Shown here one piece after another: positions 1 through 5,605 of a DNA stretch of 6,220 nucleotides. The DNA is from Gammaproteobacteria bacterium. GTDB taxonomy: Bacteria > Pseudomonadota > Gammaproteobacteria > SZUA-21. The position numbers and the translations under genes are program-made. Position 1 is the first letter of the stretch. Every line of letters starts with the position of its first letter. Location: NCBI GenBank assembly GCA_027021095.1, contig JALUUZ010000538.1, forward strand, positions 1-6,220. The letters run 5' to 3'. The notes under the pieces are model-generated. The model was given only the letters and a program-made list of their open reading frames with translations. It had not been told where the DNA came from and ran no database searches.

Positions 1-21
1 CAGAGGCACGATGCGTTCTGC

Positions 22-534
22 TCAGACGGCTTCGGTAGTACGCTGCTGGCGCGACGAGATCATGACCTCGATCAGTTGATCTTCCAGTTCGATGCGTTCG
101 GCCATTTGTTCACCAAGGTTGGAGAGATCCGCTTCGAGCGTGTCAAAGCGCCTTTTTTGCCCGTCAGCCGGGGCTTCGGCATTATCCTGGAAGTAACGGT
201 CATTGAAATCCAGTATCGTTTGTGTCGACTGCAGGATATGCGGGTAGATTTTTTCGGCCAGGTCAAGGATGGCTTTACGTTTTTCTTTATTTTCGTCAAT
301 AAAACGGTATAGTCTAAAGTGAGCGTCGGCGGTATAGTCGATCAGGGTTTCACAAAACTCGTCGAGCAGTTCTGCCAGGTCGTCGTCTATTTCGTCGCCG
401 AATGGTTTGCTGCCAGCGAGACGGCTGTAGAGCGCAAGCAGTTGGGTTCGTGTGTCGATTAATTCCTTGATTAATTTATGCGACTCCGAACGACGTTCTT
501 CGAGTGGTTGATTGCCTTGATTGTCAGTCGCCAT
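22..534 (-). CDS. rsd: Rsd/AlgQ family anti-sigma-70 regulator
   Basis: Cytoplasmic protein of 170 residues, close to the roughly 160 usual for the Rsd/AlgQ family. In E. coli Rsd binds the housekeeping sigma factor RpoD and helps shift RNA polymerase to alternative sigma factors; in Pseudomonas AlgQ also affects alginate and virulence genes. Family signatures seen: LIDTRTQLLALYSRLAG near residues 25-41, FCETLIDYTADAHFRLY near 60-76, LDFNDRY at 108-114, and the C-terminal ERIELEDQLIEV around 146-157, all matching AlgQ in order. The protein is acidic and predicted mostly helical. The start is supported by a GGAGA Shine-Dalgarno (plus-strand 541-545 reversed) six bases before the ATG. It is transcribed divergently from the envelope-protein cluster, so the 535-758 region probably carries its promoter. 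Family membership is clear; activity on sigma-70 in this host is inferred from homologues. Confidence 0.92.
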   Translation of the reverse strand: MATDNQGNQPLEERRSESHKLIKELIDTRTQLLALYSRLAGSKPFGDEIDDDLAELLDEFCETLIDYTADAHFRLYRFIDENKEKRKAILDLAEKIYPHILQSTQTILDFNDRYFQDNAEAPADGQKRRFDTLEADLSNLGEQMAERIELEDQLIEVMISSRQQRTTEAV

Positions 535-602
535 CTTTGTTCTCCACGGGTAGGCCGGATTGGCAGATTCAACAAAACCGTCTGGTTGTTCTCAATATGA
601 GT

Positions 603-614
603 GTAACGCGTTAC
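603..614. promoter_or_regulatory. Perfect 12-bp palindrome in divergent intergenic region
   Basis: GTAACGCGTTAC is a perfect self-complementary dodecamer, 69 bases upstream of the rsd start and 145 upstream of the glycine-zipper gene. Its position in a divergent promoter region suits an operator for a dimeric regulator, but I recognise no known binding site and the functional reading is inference. Confidence 0.3.
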
Positions 615-651
615 GAGGAGATAGAAAACCTGAATCTTTGCCTGAGTTTGA

Positions 652-681
652 TCTATAACCCAATGAATCAAAAGGGTTAAA
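652..681 (-). promoter_or_regulatory. Candidate sigma-70 promoter of rsd overlapping an inverted repeat
   Basis: Read on the minus strand, TTTAAC (plus 676-681) and TATAGA (plus 652-657) are separated by 18 bases, an acceptable but not strong sigma-70 pair that would give rsd a leader of roughly 110 bases. The same interval contains a 6-bp perfect inverted repeat, TAACCC at 656-661 and GGGTTA at 674-679 with a 12-base spacer, overlapping both boxes. That geometry suits an operator that blocks or modulates the promoter. Found by eye only; no convincing plus-strand promoter was seen for the neighbouring gene. Confidence 0.28.
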
Positions 682-746
682 CTATTCAGTCTGGGTTCAT
701 GCTCGGCGCGTTACTATTATCACTGCTAAAGTGTATTTTATCCCAA

Positions 747-752
747 GAGGAG
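747..752 (+). promoter_or_regulatory. Shine-Dalgarno deciding the start at 759
   Basis: GAGGAG lies six bases before the ATG at 759. It selects this start over the in-frame ATG at 699, which would place twenty extra residues in front of an otherwise well-formed signal peptide. Confidence 0.75.
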
Positions 753-758
753 CGAGAT

Positions 759-1280
759 ATGAAATTCCTAGTGACATTTTCCATGGCAGGCATTACTGCC
801 CTGACAGGACTTGGCACTGCAAGCGCCGGCCCGGTTTTCTATGACCGTGCGCAGGTGGTCAGCGTCCGGGAGATCATTCGTCCGGTCAGGGTCAGTACAC
901 CTAGCCGGCGTTGCCGTATCGTGACCGAGGAAGAGCAGTACGATCCCAACCGCGGTAAACGAATGATCATCGGTGGCATTCTTGGTGGTATATTGGGCAA
1001 CCAGCTTGGGCACTCGAAGCACGGCCGTCGTCATGGCCGGGTTGCCGGAGCGACGCTTGGTGCAGTGATCGGCGCCAATATGTGGGATAAGAAACGCCAT
1101 ACCCATGTACGCCGCCGCCGGGTATGCCGCCGGGTGGACAACTATTATCTTGAAGACAGGGTGGTAGGCTACCGTGTCTGGTACCGGTATCACGGGCGCC
1201 GTTATCATACTGACCTGCCGCATATTCCGGGTCGGACTATCCGGGTCAGGGTCAGTGTCGAACCCGTCTACCGGAGATAA
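759..1280 (+). CDS. Secreted glycine-zipper 2TM envelope protein
   Basis: A 173-residue exported protein of the glycine-zipper 2TM type (related to the rickettsial 17-kDa surface antigen domain). Residues 1-23 form a signal peptide: Lys2, a hydrophobic stretch, then ASA before Gly24, a signal peptidase I site. There is no lipobox cysteine, so it is probably not a lipoprotein. Residues about 68-107 hold the zipper, two small-residue hydrophobic runs (IIGGILGGILGNQLG and VAGATLGAVIGANMW) separated by a His/Arg-rich turn. The C-terminal part (about 126-171) has the recurring family pattern of a GYRVWYRYHGRRY strand pair, a PG turn and an RVRVSVEP ending. Cys52 and Cys123 flank the zipper and could form a disulfide. 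The mature protein is very rich in Arg. Such proteins associate with the outer membrane or periplasm; their exact roles are mostly unknown. It lies 108 bp before the PepSY gene, on the same strand as phoPQ. Confidence 0.87.
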   Translation: MKFLVTFSMAGITALTGLGTASAGPVFYDRAQVVSVREIIRPVRVSTPSRRCRIVTEEEQYDPNRGKRMIIGGILGGILGNQLGHSKHGRRHGRVAGATLGAVIGANMWDKKRHTHVRRRRVCRRVDNYYLEDRVVGYRVWYRYHGRRYHTDLPHIPGRTIRVRVSVEPVYRR

Positions 1281-1336
1281 GGCTGCCGGACGGCATAGGG
1301 CAGGCTGCCTGTTGATAGAAATGTAAGTGGAAGTAG

Positions 1337-1376
1337 CCAAGACGGCAAGAGAACGGCTGTTTTCTTGGTGTCTTGG
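1337..1376 (+). promoter_or_regulatory. Stem-loop just upstream of the PepSY gene
   Basis: Outer arms CCAAGAC (1337-1343) and GTCTTGG (1370-1376) pair perfectly. After a symmetric 2x2 internal loop, CAAGAGAAC (1346-1354) pairs with GTTTTCTTG (1359-1367) with one G-U wobble, closed by a four-base GGCT loop. This makes 16 pairs in 40 nt, ending 12 bases before the ATG at 1389. No U-tract follows, so it is not a classical intrinsic terminator. It could be a processing site, a translation-controlling leader hairpin, or a weak attenuator between the two genes. Confidence 0.55.
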
Positions 1377-1388
1377 TGCGGGTGACCA

Positions 1389-1838
1389 ATGGTTAATCGA
1401 AAATCTCAATCTGTGTGGGTGACAGTGCTGCTGCTCGGCGGCTTGGTGCTGGCTTCGTCCGCCACCGCGGCAGACCTGTTCTACGGCGGTCAGCACTACA
1501 AGTTTCACCGCAAGGGGCTGATGCCTGCACACCGCCATTTTGTACCACGGAGGACCAGGCGTCACCGGCGGTTGGTTCCAGCACATGAGTATGTTGCGCC
1601 GCCGCTGGTCGAGCAGCACAGGCATAGACTGGACAAAGTCAATGCGCCGCATCCGACGCTGGTCGGCAGTCGCTGCAAGTCTGTTTCTGCGGCGATCAGG
1701 GCAGTCAAGAGAAATTACCCGGGCAGCAGGGTACTGCACACGCGTTATGGGAAGAGGTATGGCCAGATTGTGTATGTGGTAGTGAAGATCGTTACCCGTG
1801 ACGGCCGGGTGACCACGGTGAAGGTCAATTTGTGCTGA
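1389..1838 (+). CDS. Secreted basic protein with PepSY-like C-terminal domain
   Basis: A 149-residue exported protein. Residues 1-27 form a signal peptide: Arg4 and Lys5, hydrophobic VWVTVLLLGGLVLASS, then ATA before Ala28. Residues about 36-80 are a low-complexity Arg/His-rich segment without recognisable fold. Residues about 96-148 resemble a PepSY domain: a helix SVSAAIRAVKRNYPG with the typical small-residue and PG ending, then strands ending YVVVKIVTRDGRVTTVKVN. PepSY domains are found in periplasmic or membrane proteins, often as protease inhibitors or next to two-component systems. Cys96 and the final residue Cys149 bracket the domain and may form a disulfide. A GGGTGA at 1380-1385 sits only three bases from the ATG, so ribosome binding looks weak. 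The phoP start follows seven bases after the stop, indicating one operon. The domain call is by eye; a role as accessory or target of PhoPQ is inference. Confidence 0.72.
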   Translation: MVNRKSQSVWVTVLLLGGLVLASSATAADLFYGGQHYKFHRKGLMPAHRHFVPRRTRRHRRLVPAHEYVAPPLVEQHRHRLDKVNAPHPTLVGSRCKSVSAAIRAVKRNYPGSRVLHTRYGKRYGQIVYVVVKIVTRDGRVTTVKVNLC

Positions 1839-1845
1839 AAACCCT

Positions 1846-2526
1846 ATGAACATACTGATTATCGAAGACGAAGAGACGCTGCGTGAACGCCTGACCGCCA
1901 AGTTCACCAACCAGGGCTTCGTGGCGAAAGGGGTGGCCGACGGTGAAGAAGGCCTGTACCAGGGCATGGAATACCCCTACGATATCGCGATCGTCGATAT
2001 CGGGCTGCCGAAGCTTTCAGGGATTGAAGTGATCAGAAAGTGGCGTGAAGCGGGTAAGGCCCTGCCGATCATTATCTTGACCGCGCGCGGGCGCTGGCAG
2101 GAAAAGGTCGAAGGCCTGGAGGCAGGCGCCGATGACTACATGGTCAAGCCATTCGAGACCGAGGAGCTGATAGCGCGTGTCCGGGCATTGATCAGGCGTG
2201 CTGGAGGCTGGTCTGATTCGCGTCTGAAGTGCGGCAGTATCCTGCTCGACATGAGCAGTCAGAAGGTCTTTGTCGACGACCGTGAAATCGATCTTACCGC
2301 GTTCGAATACAAGGTATTGGAATACCTGATGCTGCACGATGGTGAAGTCGTGACCAAGATGACCTTGACCGAACACCTGTATGACCAGGATTATGACCGT
2401 GACAGCAATGTCATCGAGGTGTTCGTTGGCCGTCTGCGCAAAAAACTGGATCCGGACAATCGCCTGAAACCAATTGAAACCTTGAGAGGGAGGGGGTACC
2501 GGTTTGTGATTTCCCGCACTGAGTGA
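1846..2526 (+). CDS. phoP: PhoP-like OmpR-family response regulator
   Basis: A 226-residue cytoplasmic DNA-binding regulator, full length for the OmpR/PhoB family. The receiver domain (about 1-118) shows the acidic pair Glu7/Asp8, phospho-acceptor Asp51 in AIVDIGLP, Thr79 in ILTAR, and Lys101 in MVKPF. The RWQEKVEGLEAGADDY segment closely follows enterobacterial PhoP (ESWQDKVEVLSAGADDY), which points to PhoP rather than a generic OmpR protein. The C-terminal winged helix (about 127-223) includes LTAFEYKVLEYL, the recognition-helix region around SNVIEVFVGRLRKKL, and the ending ETLRGRGYRF. No clear Shine-Dalgarno lies close to the ATG, and only seven bases separate it from the PepSY gene, so translation is probably coupled. 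It precedes its cognate kinase, to which it is adjacent. The signal and regulon cannot be read from sequence; Mg2+ or cationic peptide sensing applies to enterobacterial PhoPQ. Confidence 0.94.
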   Translation: MNILIIEDEETLRERLTAKFTNQGFVAKGVADGEEGLYQGMEYPYDIAIVDIGLPKLSGIEVIRKWREAGKALPIIILTARGRWQEKVEGLEAGADDYMVKPFETEELIARVRALIRRAGGWSDSRLKCGSILLDMSSQKVFVDDREIDLTAFEYKVLEYLMLHDGEVVTKMTLTEHLYDQDYDRDSNVIEVFVGRLRKKLDPDNRLKPIETLRGRGYRFVISRTE

Positions 2527-2529
2527 GGG
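2525..2529 (+). promoter_or_regulatory. Shine-Dalgarno favouring the phoQ start at 2535
   Basis: GAGGG, overlapping the phoP stop codon, lies five bases before the GTG at 2535. The earlier in-frame GTG at 2523 overlaps the phoP stop in a GTGA arrangement but has no such motif upstream. Confidence 0.55.
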
Positions 2530-2534
2530 TTGCC

Positions 2535-4250
2535 GTGCGTTCGCTGCAATCCCGTCTGCTGTTTTCCACGAGCATCGTGCTTGGTTTTTTCCTGTTGATC
2601 TCGGCTATTATTCTCGATCATAATTTCCGTACCAACAAGATTCATGATATCGTCGCGCGCCTGTCGATCCATATCAAGGAGCTGATGGGGTTGGTGCTGG
2701 ACAAGAGCGGCAAGCCGTGCGAAAGAAAGTTTCAGCTCAGTGACGAAGGTTATGTCGCTGAGATTCCACCGCGCATTTTTGCCGTGGTGGTCAACCCGGA
2801 TGCCGCACTGCAGTCCGATGAAGGCCGGGTCATCATCTGGCAGTCAGAGTCTACCAAGGTCAAGCTTGACAGTCCTGTCCCTTTTACTTCGAAAGTCATC
2901 GACGGTCAGGTCTCTTTCAGCATTGAGACGGCCCCGAATGGCGAGAAATTCGTTTCAGTGTCCTATGCGACTTTCCTGGAGCAGGTCAACGATTGCGAAA
3001 AATACCGCAAGGAGCTGGATATGCCGTCAAAGGAGAGCGGTGAAAGGCCTGACCCGGCGTCCAAGGTCAGGCTGGCGGGCGAAGACAATAACGGTAAAAC
3101 TGCTGAAAAAGACAAGCCAGCGTTGGACAGCATGCCACAGATTGCAGAGGTCATCGACCTGAACAAGAACAGGGACAAAAACGGGAACGAAACACCTGGG
3201 AAGCCAAAGCCCGGCATCAAGCCATCGCGTCCGGCGATCTGGCCGAAGATCAAGTCGCTTGGGGATGGTAATGTCCGTGCGATCATCAAAATAAGCGAGT
3301 CGCTCGATCGCCAGCGCCGGTCTTACAATATTCTGCGTACGGCCTTTCATTTCGATCCCAGGGCGTCGTTGAACAAGGACATTCGTGACTTCCGGGTGCT
3401 GCTGGCGATAGGGTTTATCGTCGTCATCATCGCGTATTTGGCATTGTTGGCGCTGTTTTTGCGGCTCTGGGGACTGAAGCCGATGCGCCGGGTTTCAGAC
3501 GAGTTGGAAAAGATCAAGGCGGGTGAACTGACACAGCTCGCCGGCGATTACCCGCAGGAGATCCACGGCCTGACCGAAGGCATCAATCGCCTGATTATCT
3601 CCGAGCGGGCACGGCAGGAACGGTTTCGCAATTCACTGGGAGACCTGGCGCACAGTCTGAAGACACCCTTGGCAGTCTTGTTCAGCGAAAGTGAGAACCA
3701 CACCAGCAGGGAGGCGTGGCAGCAGAGTGTCCGCGAACAGGTCGAGCGGATGCGCCAGATTATCAACTACCAGTTGGAGCGGGCGGTGACTGCGGGCAAA
3801 ACCACGCTGGCAGAGCCGGTCGATGTGGGGCAGACTGTCGACCGCATGGTCAGCACCCTGTCCAAGGTCTATGCGGACAAGGCGATACGATTCGAAACCA
3901 ACGTCGCGGCCGGGACGGTGTTTGTCGGGGACCAGGGGGACCTGCTCGAGGTGTTGGGGAACCTGATGGAAAACGCGTGCAAATGGTGCCGTTCCAGAGT
4001 CCTGGTCAGTGCCAGAAACCTGGCCGTGGAACGCGGTCATGTGCTTGATCTCACGATCGATGACGATGGCCCCGGGGTGCCGGAGGACCTGCTCGAGCAG
4101 GTGCAGAAACGGGGTTTTCGTGCCGACGAAGCCGTCAGCGGACAGGGCATAGGACTGGCGGTAGTCAACGAAATCGTCCATGCCTACAACGGCTCGATGC
4201 AGATCGTGCGTTCCGAATGGAACGGGGCCAGGTTCGTGATCCGGCTCTAG
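2535..4250 (+). CDS. phoQ: PhoQ-like sensor histidine kinase
   Basis: Inner-membrane sensor kinase of 571 residues that would phosphorylate the adjacent PhoP. Order: membrane segment at about 7-27; periplasmic sensor about 28-286; second membrane segment about 288-311; HAMP-like linker starting LWGLKPMRRV; dimerisation/phospho-acceptor helix LGDLAHSLKTPLAVL with His373 (E. coli PhoQ has LTHSLKTPLAVL); N box GNLMENACKWC with Asn480; G1 box DDDGPGVP from 509; G2 box GQGIGLAV from 536; ending NGARFVIRL. The catalytic part follows PhoQ closely, including KWC/KYC after the N-box. It is about 85 residues longer than E. coli PhoQ (486). The excess lies in a Lys/Asp/Asn/Pro-rich, probably disordered periplasmic stretch at about 157-240. 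Periplasmic Cys62 and Cys154 could pair. I chose GTG 2535 over GTG 2523 because of its Shine-Dalgarno and the common MRSLQxR beginning. Confidence 0.93.
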   Translation: MRSLQSRLLFSTSIVLGFFLLISAIILDHNFRTNKIHDIVARLSIHIKELMGLVLDKSGKPCERKFQLSDEGYVAEIPPRIFAVVVNPDAALQSDEGRVIIWQSESTKVKLDSPVPFTSKVIDGQVSFSIETAPNGEKFVSVSYATFLEQVNDCEKYRKELDMPSKESGERPDPASKVRLAGEDNNGKTAEKDKPALDSMPQIAEVIDLNKNRDKNGNETPGKPKPGIKPSRPAIWPKIKSLGDGNVRAIIKISESLDRQRRSYNILRTAFHFDPRASLNKDIRDFRVLLAIGFIVVIIAYLALLALFLRLWGLKPMRRVSDELEKIKAGELTQLAGDYPQEIHGLTEGINRLIISERARQERFRNSLGDLAHSLKTPLAVLFSESENHTSREAWQQSVREQVERMRQIINYQLERAVTAGKTTLAEPVDVGQTVDRMVSTLSKVYADKAIRFETNVAAGTVFVGDQGDLLEVLGNLMENACKWCRSRVLVSARNLAVERGHVLDLTIDDDGPGVPEDLLEQVQKRGFRADEAVSGQGIGLAVVNEIVHAYNGSMQIVRSEWNGARFVIRL

Positions 4251-4427
4251 CCCGCATTTCTCACCACCCTTCTACTGCGACGGCGCAATGGCACGCCCTG
4301 GCTGGCTTTCGCTCTGTCGGAGTGCTCGACATAGTGTCGACTATGCCTGCGCGCTCCTCGGTCGCGAAAGCCGCCCATGCCGCACCCTTGCCCCGTCTTG
4401 CTACGAACGGTGGTAAGAAATGCGGGC
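4250..4427. repeat. 178-bp segment bounded by near-perfect inverted repeats
   Basis: The left arm (4250-4272) begins GCCCGCATTTCTCACCACC; the right arm (4405-4427) is its reverse complement with two mismatches over 23 bases. The left end is the last base of the phoQ stop codon. The interior contains a smaller interrupted palindrome, CATAGT-GTCG-ACTATG (4330-4345), overlapping an alternative pairing, TCGACA-TAG-TGTCGA (4326-4340). No transposase or plausible protein is encoded. The structure suits a small non-autonomous mobile element or an intergenic repetitive element. No obvious target-site duplication was seen. Confidence 0.65.
4257..4288 (+). repeat. 32-bp direct repeat, copy 1
   Basis: Identical to 4437-4468, exactly 180 bases downstream, running from TTTCTCACCACCC to GGCGCAA. 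Extending left to 4250 and 4430 gives 37 matches in 39. This copy forms the left end of the inverted-repeat-bounded segment. Confidence 0.8.
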
Positions 4428-4436
4428 TGGCCCACC

Positions 4437-4468
4437 TTTCTCACCACCCTTCTACTGCGACGGCGCAA
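4437..4468 (+). repeat. 32-bp direct repeat, copy 2 (truncated second element)
   Basis: Exact copy of 4257-4288. It begins almost immediately after the right arm of the 178-bp segment, so it looks like the left end of a second tandem element that was truncated. Sequence similarity stops at 4469, where a copy of the short GGTGYGY palindrome begins. Confidence 0.8.
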
Positions 4469-4469
4469 G

Positions 4470-4486
4470 GGTGTGCCGTGCGCACC
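4470..4486. repeat. Short palindrome family, copy 1
   Basis: GGTGTGC-CGT-GCGCACC: seven-base arms with one mismatch that is a G-U pair in RNA, around a three-base loop. It belongs with copies at 4586, 4642, 6014 and 6120. Confidence 0.55.
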
Positions 4487-4553
4487 AATGGATGGATAAT
4501 GACATGGTGCGGAAGAATCGCCACGTGATACCATTTAATTTGCCTTGGAGTGT

Positions 4554-4570
4554 GGTGTGTACAACGCGGC
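4554..4570. repeat. Degenerate copy of the short palindrome, reverse orientation
   Basis: GGTGTGTACAACGCGGC matches the reverse complement of the 4642 copy (GGTGCGTACAACGCACC) at 14 of 17 positions. Pairing at the outer end is lost. It may be a decayed member of the family. Confidence 0.35.
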
Positions 4571-4585
4571 CAGCCTCGTCATGAC

Positions 4586-4602
4586 GGTGTGCGCAGCACA
4601 CC
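4586..4602. repeat. Short palindrome family, copy 2
   Basis: GGTGTGC-GCA-GCACACC, perfect seven-base arms. An additional inverted pair, CATGAC (4580-4585) and GTCATG (4625-4630), brackets this copy. Confidence 0.55.
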
Positions 4603-4641
4603 AAAGGATTTACCCCAAGAAAATGTCATGCACCAAGGTAG

Positions 4642-4658
4642 GGTGCGTTGTACGCACC
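4642..4658. repeat. Short palindrome family, copy 3
   Basis: GGTGCGT-TGT-ACGCACC, perfect seven-base arms, 52 bases before the mazG start. Preceded by CACCAAGGTAG, similar to the CACCGG(T/C)AG that precedes the two downstream copies. Confidence 0.65.
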
Positions 4659-4710
4659 ACTAAAACGTGAATTTCCTGTAGTGCAAAGCACAAAGCGCAG
4701 AGTGCGGAAT

Positions 4711-5523
4711 ATGAAAGCCAATGGTTCGATCGAAACACTGCTGAAGATAATGCGTCAGCTTCGTGACCCGGAGTCTGGTTGTCCGTGGGACCTGAAACAG
4801 GACTTTGAGTCGATCGTCCCCTATACGCTGGAGGAGGTGTACGAGGTGGTCGATGCGATTGAACGGCGGGATTACCCGGACCTGAAAGACGAGCTTGGTG
4901 ACCTGTTGTTTCAGATCGTCTTTTACGCACAGCTGGCATCTGAACAGGGAAAGTTTGAGTTCGCAGACCTGGTCGATGCGATCTCGGAAAAACTGGTACG
5001 GCGTCATCCGCATGTGTTCGAGCGGGCGAAGGACGAAAATGGTCCTGAGGCGGCGTTGCGGAGCTGGGAGCAGATCAAGGCGCAGGAGCGCAGCGCAAAG
5101 GCAGCGCAGCGCCGGTCCGCCGATACGGCACTGGGTGATATCCCGCTGGCGCTGCCGGCGTTGATCCGTGCGCAAAAATTGCAGCACCGTGCGGCGCATT
5201 CAGGGTTCGACTGGGATTCGGTCGCCGGGGTGCTGGAAAAGATTCGCGAGGAAACGCAGGAGGTGGACGCCGCGCTGCGATGCCAGGACGCTGTACGGTT
5301 ACAGGAAGAACTTGGTGACCTGTTGTTCACTTGTGTCAACCTGGTGCGTAAGGCGGGGCTGAATGCCGAAAAAACCTTGCGCAGCGCCAATGAGAAATTT
5401 CGGTCCCGGTTCGAGCAGATGGAAAAACTGGCGCAAAAACGTGGATACAAGTTAGACGACCTGTCACAGAAACAGCTTGACAAACTGTGGGAGGAAGTCA
5501 AACGGCAGGAAAAAACTGCCTGA
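4711..5523 (+). CDS. mazG: MazG nucleoside triphosphate pyrophosphohydrolase
   Basis: A 270-residue cytoplasmic enzyme, full length beside E. coli MazG (263). It hydrolyses (d)NTPs to NMP and pyrophosphate, cleaning non-canonical nucleotides and, in E. coli, lowering ppGpp during stress. Two tandem MazG domains are visible. The first has LRDPESGCPWD (18-27), the metal-binding helix TLEEVYEVVDAI (39-50) and ELGDLLFQIVFYAQ (61-74), followed by RRHPHVF (98-103). The second has GFDWDS (165-170), a helix with EETQEVDAAL (180-189) and EELGDLLFTCVNLVRK (199-214). The Glu and Asp residues that coordinate Mg2+ are present in both domains. I chose ATG 4711 because the family begins close to ETLLKIMRQLRDP, and the in-frame TTG at 4648 lies inside a palindromic repeat. 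The Shine-Dalgarno is weak. No toxin-antitoxin mazEF pair or relA is adjacent here, so it appears to be a single-gene unit. Confidence 0.96.
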   Translation: MKANGSIETLLKIMRQLRDPESGCPWDLKQDFESIVPYTLEEVYEVVDAIERRDYPDLKDELGDLLFQIVFYAQLASEQGKFEFADLVDAISEKLVRRHPHVFERAKDENGPEAALRSWEQIKAQERSAKAAQRRSADTALGDIPLALPALIRAQKLQHRAAHSGFDWDSVAGVLEKIREETQEVDAALRCQDAVRLQEELGDLLFTCVNLVRKAGLNAEKTLRSANEKFRSRFEQMEKLAQKRGYKLDDLSQKQLDKLWEEVKRQEKTA

Positions 5524-5529
5524 GCGTTG

Positions 5530-5558
5530 TTTTATTCTGTGGTGATTGGGTCTATAAC
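5530..5558 (+). promoter_or_regulatory. Weak candidate promoter for dsrC
   Basis: TATAAC at 5553-5558 is a fair -10 box; 17 bases upstream only TTTTAT (5530-5535) can serve as -35. It lies in an AT-rich 82-bp gap between mazG and dsrC and would give a leader of about 40 bases. Read by eye. Confidence 0.25.
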
Positions 5559-5605
5559 TAAACTATAGCCGGTTATTTGCAAACACTGTTTCACGAGGTT
5601 TAGGC

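Noticed and set aside
674..699. PhoP box (paired GGTTTA-type hexamers) upstream of the glycine-zipper gene
   Set aside because: GGTTAA (675) and GGTTCA (694) are 19 bases apart instead of the 11 expected for a PhoP direct repeat.
699..758. Earlier ATG for the glycine-zipper protein
   Set aside because: It lacks a Shine-Dalgarno, whereas ATG 759 has GAGGAG six bases upstream and yields a proper signal peptide.
1337..1376. Intrinsic terminator between the glycine-zipper and PepSY genes
   Set aside because: The hairpin is strong but no run of T follows it.
768..1967. A 399-codon open frame on the minus strand opposite the glycine-zipper, PepSY and phoP genes
   Set aside because: It spans three well-supported plus-strand genes, has no recognisable domain, and its Pro/Arg/His-rich composition is what the complement of Arg- and Gly-rich genes gives.
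4217..4534. Overlapping open frames on both strands across the repeats after phoQ
   Set aside because: Both read through the inverted and direct repeats, and the repeated peptide (HHPSTATAQ type) is simply the translated DNA repeat. No start signal or domain.
4470..4658. CRISPR array from the repeated GGTGCGT palindromes
   Set aside because: The repeats are 17 bp, unevenly spaced and divergent, with no cas gene nearby.
4648..4710. N-terminal extension of MazG from TTG 4648
   Set aside because: The start lies inside a palindromic repeat, and the 21 extra residues have no counterpart in the family; ATG 4711 gives a normal length.
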